Source: Coprinus comatus
Taxonomy: Eukaryota; Basidiomycota; Agaricomycetes; Agaricales; Agaricaceae
NCBI GenBank assembly: GCA_034638255.1
Contig: JAWPGT010000004.1
Coordinates: 744,001-808,000, forward strand
Direction: 5' to 3'
Length of the DNA: 64,000 nucleotides
Part shown: positions 60,901-64,000 of the stretch, in pieces
Layout of the letters: every line of letters starts with the position of its first letter
How positions within the stretch are numbered: the first letter of the stretch is position 1
The notes under the pieces: generated by a model
Database searches by the model: none
What the model was told of the DNA's origin: nothing
The model's input: the letters and a program-made list of their open reading frames with translations, nothing else
Made by a program: the position numbers and the translations under genes

Positions 60901-61925
60901 TCACCTGAAGTAGCTGGAAGTACTGCCCATCTTATATCCTATCACCAACCTCCTTTCACGAGTACCCTCGACTTCAAAGACCTCAATAACAGGTCCATGA
61001 CGAGTCTCTACATTGTTCATAACTTTTTGATAGATATCCAATGTATTTTGCGTCGCCTTTTCCAAGAAAGCTGAATCCGACACCGATCGGATGTCAGTTT
61101 GTCCAGGAACAATTTCTGGCTTCGTCTTGGGGAAATTGCACTTGGTCACGAAATAGCATCGAAGTTGCTGAGAGGCAGTTGCCGAGATGGAGCCGGTAGA
61201 ACGGAAGGTCTCGAGACGGTAGGCCACTTCTGGGGTCGACTTGTCCAAAAATAATTCATCAATTCTAAAAGAGGGAGTTTAAGATTTCATTCCAGGTATA
61301 ACGGGCGTAGCATATATTTATCGCAACCGAGGTAGCAATGCGGATGCAATGGAACAAAGGAAGTCGCAAGGGGCACGAATCGCAGAAATCGCGAATTGAG
61401 GAACCACAAAGGACAGTTGGAAACAACCAGGATCAACACACACCTAGATTCACAAGTGGCACCAGGGCCTTCTGTAGTAGTAAAACCAGGAGCACTGGTA
61501 TGAATGAACGTTGCACCATTACCACGTTCGTCGATCCTTTCCAAGTCGATGACGAGCGTCGAAGGATCGTGTTTGGTGTAGGCCATGATCTTGGCACCAA
61601 ATAGCGCGATAATGTGGTCCGAGATGACCTCGCGGGATTCGCTTTGGAAATAGGTATCATCGATGCCTAGGTTGGTGTAGAACCAATGGACTTCGCCAGC
61701 TACGAGCTCGCGAGGAATGAACCCCTATTGGCGCATCAGCGATGGTGCGCCACTGGGATTGAATGTGGGAAACTTCACCTTGGAGGCGACATCATCCTCG
61801 ACGAGAGCGCGTTGTTCTTCTTTACCTTTGAAGACGGGGGTGGTGTATCCCGGTATATTCTTGACGCGATTTAAAGAAGTTTCGCTGATCGTAGCGAGTG
61901 TCGCAGGGCGCGATGGGTTAGACAT
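57907..61925 (-). CDS. GDH2: NAD-specific glutamate dehydrogenase
   Basis: Large fungal NAD-dependent glutamate dehydrogenase, which converts glutamate to 2-oxoglutarate and ammonium in nitrogen catabolism. The ATG at 61925 (MSNPSRPATLATISETSLNR) starts a gene with about ten small introns. The first (61725-61778, 54 nt) joins DDVASK to GFIPRELVAGEVHWFYTNLG. Further landmarks: IIALFGAKIMAYTKHDPSTL, KPYGLFFVIGNEFRGFHIRF, VARGGIRLVMSRN, the catalytic-domain IPEGGAKGTILPSLGANPRR, KPELLFFGPDEGTADMMDWA, VQTGGPDGDLGS, VPCGGRPEAVNISNM, and LFFTQQARLLLEKRKVILFK. The last exon joins ASHF to IYKYGVSASSVDFFHFARDL and stops at 57907-57909; an overlapping open frame to 57861 is out of frame. The domain order and length fit the family (about 1,050 aa in other fungi). 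The Lys in the GGAKG motif is present. Confidence 0.92.
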
Positions 61926-63570
61926 GATTGGTATTAGATGGGTACGACGCAGATAGCTGCGAGGATGGGACGGAGATTGGTATGAAAGAGGGAGAGATGA
62001 AGAGACAAGAAAGACGGTTCTTATACGCCACGGATGTTTACATTTATGTAGTTATGAAGCGTATATTAATCCACCCCATAATCCTCATTAATAAAATCCG
62101 GAACTTATCCCCACATGATCTAGGCGCCAGACACCGTCAACCCTAACCTTTTACCAGGGCCTTCCCCAAACAACTTCAATACTGCCATCCGAAGTCCACT
62201 TTGCTCAACATTTCATTAGTTTATTAGAATACTCCCTAATATACACCTTCAAATCGTATTCTGCTTTCGTCCATCTGACTTTCTTACTAAAGATGGAAAT
62301 CCACAAAAATGACATGGGAGGGCCCATGTAGATCCTCAACCAACTGATCCTACAACTCTGCAACAACAGAAAAGATCCCGGACGGACCTTGTCCAACCCA
62401 ATGACCAAACTCTAACAACAACAACAAAAAACATTAACCCTCTCAATCATTGTCAGGCCTGATGCCAATATATGTAGTATGTACTAAACTTTAGTGCTTA
62501 ATTTCGGAGGGTTCGAGAATCCAAATCATGTTCCAATATTTCAATATAATACCAGCTCCGAGGTGACGGTTCTGTATTAACGCCGACTGTTGAGTACTTT
62601 TTTTGTTTTGACTGGACTGGATGAGATCCGAAGTGTTGAACATGTTGCCGTTACCCGTCTCGTGTTTCATCCTTACACAATAAAATAAAATAAAACAAAT
62701 AAAAAATACAAAGTTCCTAGAAAAAGAAATACATTATACACACACTCGTGCTTTATATTAAAAATCGAAGCAATAGTGGGTGCGCGGTGTTAATAGGTAC
62801 ACACTGTAGTATACATGAAGCTCACACGAAACATGAAACACCTAGAAATTCTACCCCACATCATAGTGTATAAATATAGGAACGGCAAAGAGACTGGCGT
62901 CTGACACAGTTCTCTCTCTATTTTTAATTACGTTTTTTTGCGGGTTCCGGACCTTCGAAGTTCAGGGAATTCAAAACAAACCCCGCAACGACGTTTTGAT
63001 GGCGTCCAGAGTATTTCAAATTTTCGCTTAAGGAACCGACCTGCATCGGACCTCCAGAAATTAAAAATAGTCAAGCCAAAGTAGTCAAGCCGAAACATTA
63101 AAGCTCAATAGTTCAATTGACAAACGGAAATGCACTGTGAGTTTAAAAGGCCGATGTCTTGTCAACGAGAAGGAAGAGTCTACCCCGGAATAACTAGCAT
63201 GAAGGAAGAGAACTGGGGGCCACCGTAAACAAAAGTGCCAAACGTTCAACGTTCAACGCAACATTCCTACAAATCACTAGTCAGCCATAAGTATGCATTT
63301 TTAATTTTCCCGCTGCCACTCTTTGCGAATGAACGTACAAGCGCTAAGCTTCATTTTCATTTTGTTTCAGAAGTCATACTCGAGTCAAAAAATAGAACGT
63401 TTTATCATATTCCATTTACTCTCCCTCTCTCTCTCTCTCAAAATCTCCTCGTATAAATGTTAACGAATTCATATCAGCTTATTTACAAATTTCATTTCCA
63501 ACAAATCAACTTCTTTTTTTTTTTTAATTAAAAACGTCCTCACACCTCCATCTCCAATCTCCATCAAACA
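61926..63570. other. intergenic region upstream of NAD-GDH
   Basis: 1.6 kb containing the NAD-GDH promoter and the 3' flank of the last gene. No coding frame with motifs; a CT-repeat lies at about 63420-63440 and a poly-T run near 63515. Confidence 0.5.
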
Positions 63571-64000
63571 TCAAACATCAAGAGCCGCTAACCCATCTCT
63601 AATAAACTCCTCAAACAAAGGTTTATAATCCTTATGCCATCTACTCAAAGCAGGTCTACCTTCCGCAATATCCGCAGCACCCCACATAATTCTCAATTGA
63701 TCCACTTCAGATCTAGTTTCATTATCCGGAACAAGAATATAAAACTGTCCATCTCGAACTTTATCAAGCATGTAAAGAACTGTTTCTTCTGCTGTCCATG
63801 CTCCTTGTGGTTTCGTTTTGATTCCTGTTCCATCATCTCCTGTTAATCCTGTCCAAGTCCAACCGGGACTATTATTTGAAGAGTGAGTTAGTGAGTGAGA
63901 AGTGAAAAATGGGAAGATGGGTGAAGAGAAGGGAGGGGATGGATATAATATAAATAATTGAGGGGGAAATAAGAGAAGACGGGGGAAAAACGTACATGAA
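63571..64000 (-). CDS. SDR-like oxidoreductase, C-terminal part (runs off the window)
   Basis: The last exon, 63571-63868, begins after AATAATAG and encodes PGWTWTGLTGDDGTGIKTKP, GAWTAEETVLYMLDKVRDGQ, FYILVPDNETRSEVDQLRIM, DIAEGRPALSRWHKDYKPLF and EEFIRDGLAALDV before the stop. This matches the C-terminus of a group of fungal short-chain dehydrogenase-like proteins, in which the PGWxxTGL segment follows the catalytic core. A donor (gtacgt) at 63990-63995 leaves five bases of the preceding exon at the window edge, joining in phase 2. The nucleotide-binding and catalytic parts lie outside the window, so activity cannot be judged. Confidence 0.72.
   Translation of the reverse strand, partial: SCTFFPRLLLFPPQLFILYPSPPFSSPIFPFFTSHSLTHSSNNSPGWTWTGLTGDDGTGIKTKPQGAWTAEETVLYMLDKVRDGQFYILVPDNETRSEVDQLRIMWGAADIAEGRPALSRWHKDYKPLFEEFIRDGLAALDV

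Noticed and set aside
61725..61778. In-frame TAG near the NAD-GDH N-terminus as a pseudogene sign
   Set aside because: The stop lies in a normal 54-nt GT-AG intron; its removal gives the conserved ASK-GFIPRELV junction.

Overview
The window looks like nuclear DNA from a basidiomycete, most likely an Agaricomycete. I infer this from the gene content and structure, not from a search. Genes are short, rich in introns of roughly 45-190 nt, and carry GT(A/G)NGT donors and YAG acceptors. The set includes NAD-specific glutamate dehydrogenase, a fungal thioredoxin reductase, a CCR4-NOT NOT2 subunit, a basidiomycete-type single-pass membrane protein, a basidiomycete DDE transposase relic, a degenerate SRPK-like kinase and F-box genes. 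The genus cannot be told from the sequence.

Layout. 0-5 kb: two tandem paralogues of an unrecognised small basic protein (494-1056 and 3913-4481), each with a similar TATA promoter, flank a decayed SRPK-type kinase (2308-3350). A 22-bp perfect hairpin follows at 5026-5080. 5.9-17.3 kb is a conserved housekeeping block: an SLP1-like SUN-domain ER protein, geranylgeranyltransferase-I beta (CDC43) and NOT2 on the minus strand, and RNA polymerase III subunit RPC9 on the plus strand. 18-28.7 kb is an accessory block: a transposase N-terminal relic, short repeats, a frameshifted PD-(D/E)XK-like gene, an intact F-box gene, a 290-bp identical inverted copy of that gene's 3' end, and an F-box/LRR pseudogene. 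28.8-34.4 kb holds three tandem epoxide hydrolase genes. 34.7-38 kb lacks a recognisable gene but holds a minus-strand series of very short exon-like units, perhaps ending in a 58-codon ORF.

38-43.3 kb: V-ATPase proteolipid c (VMA3), a type I membrane protein with a PPAY-containing tail, and thioredoxin reductase (TRR1). 47.6-49.1 kb: a short-chain dehydrogenase with a Pro/Ser-rich insert. 53.1-55.8 kb: a 2-oxoglutarate/Fe(II) oxygenase whose iron-binding HxD motif appears to need a 7-nt microexon. 57.9-61.9 kb: NAD-GDH. 63.6 kb to the end: the 3' part of an SDR-like oxidoreductase that runs off the window. Gene-poor stretches lie at 43.3-47.6, 49.1-53.1, 55.9-57.9 and 61.9-63.6 kb.

Most genes are on the minus strand and, apart from the tandem families, appear functionally unrelated, as expected for eukaryotic nuclear DNA. 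No tRNA, rRNA, CRISPR array or virus was found. Exon structures were derived by hand from splice motifs, reading phase and remembered family conservation. Where exon sums are given they close in frame from start to stop.
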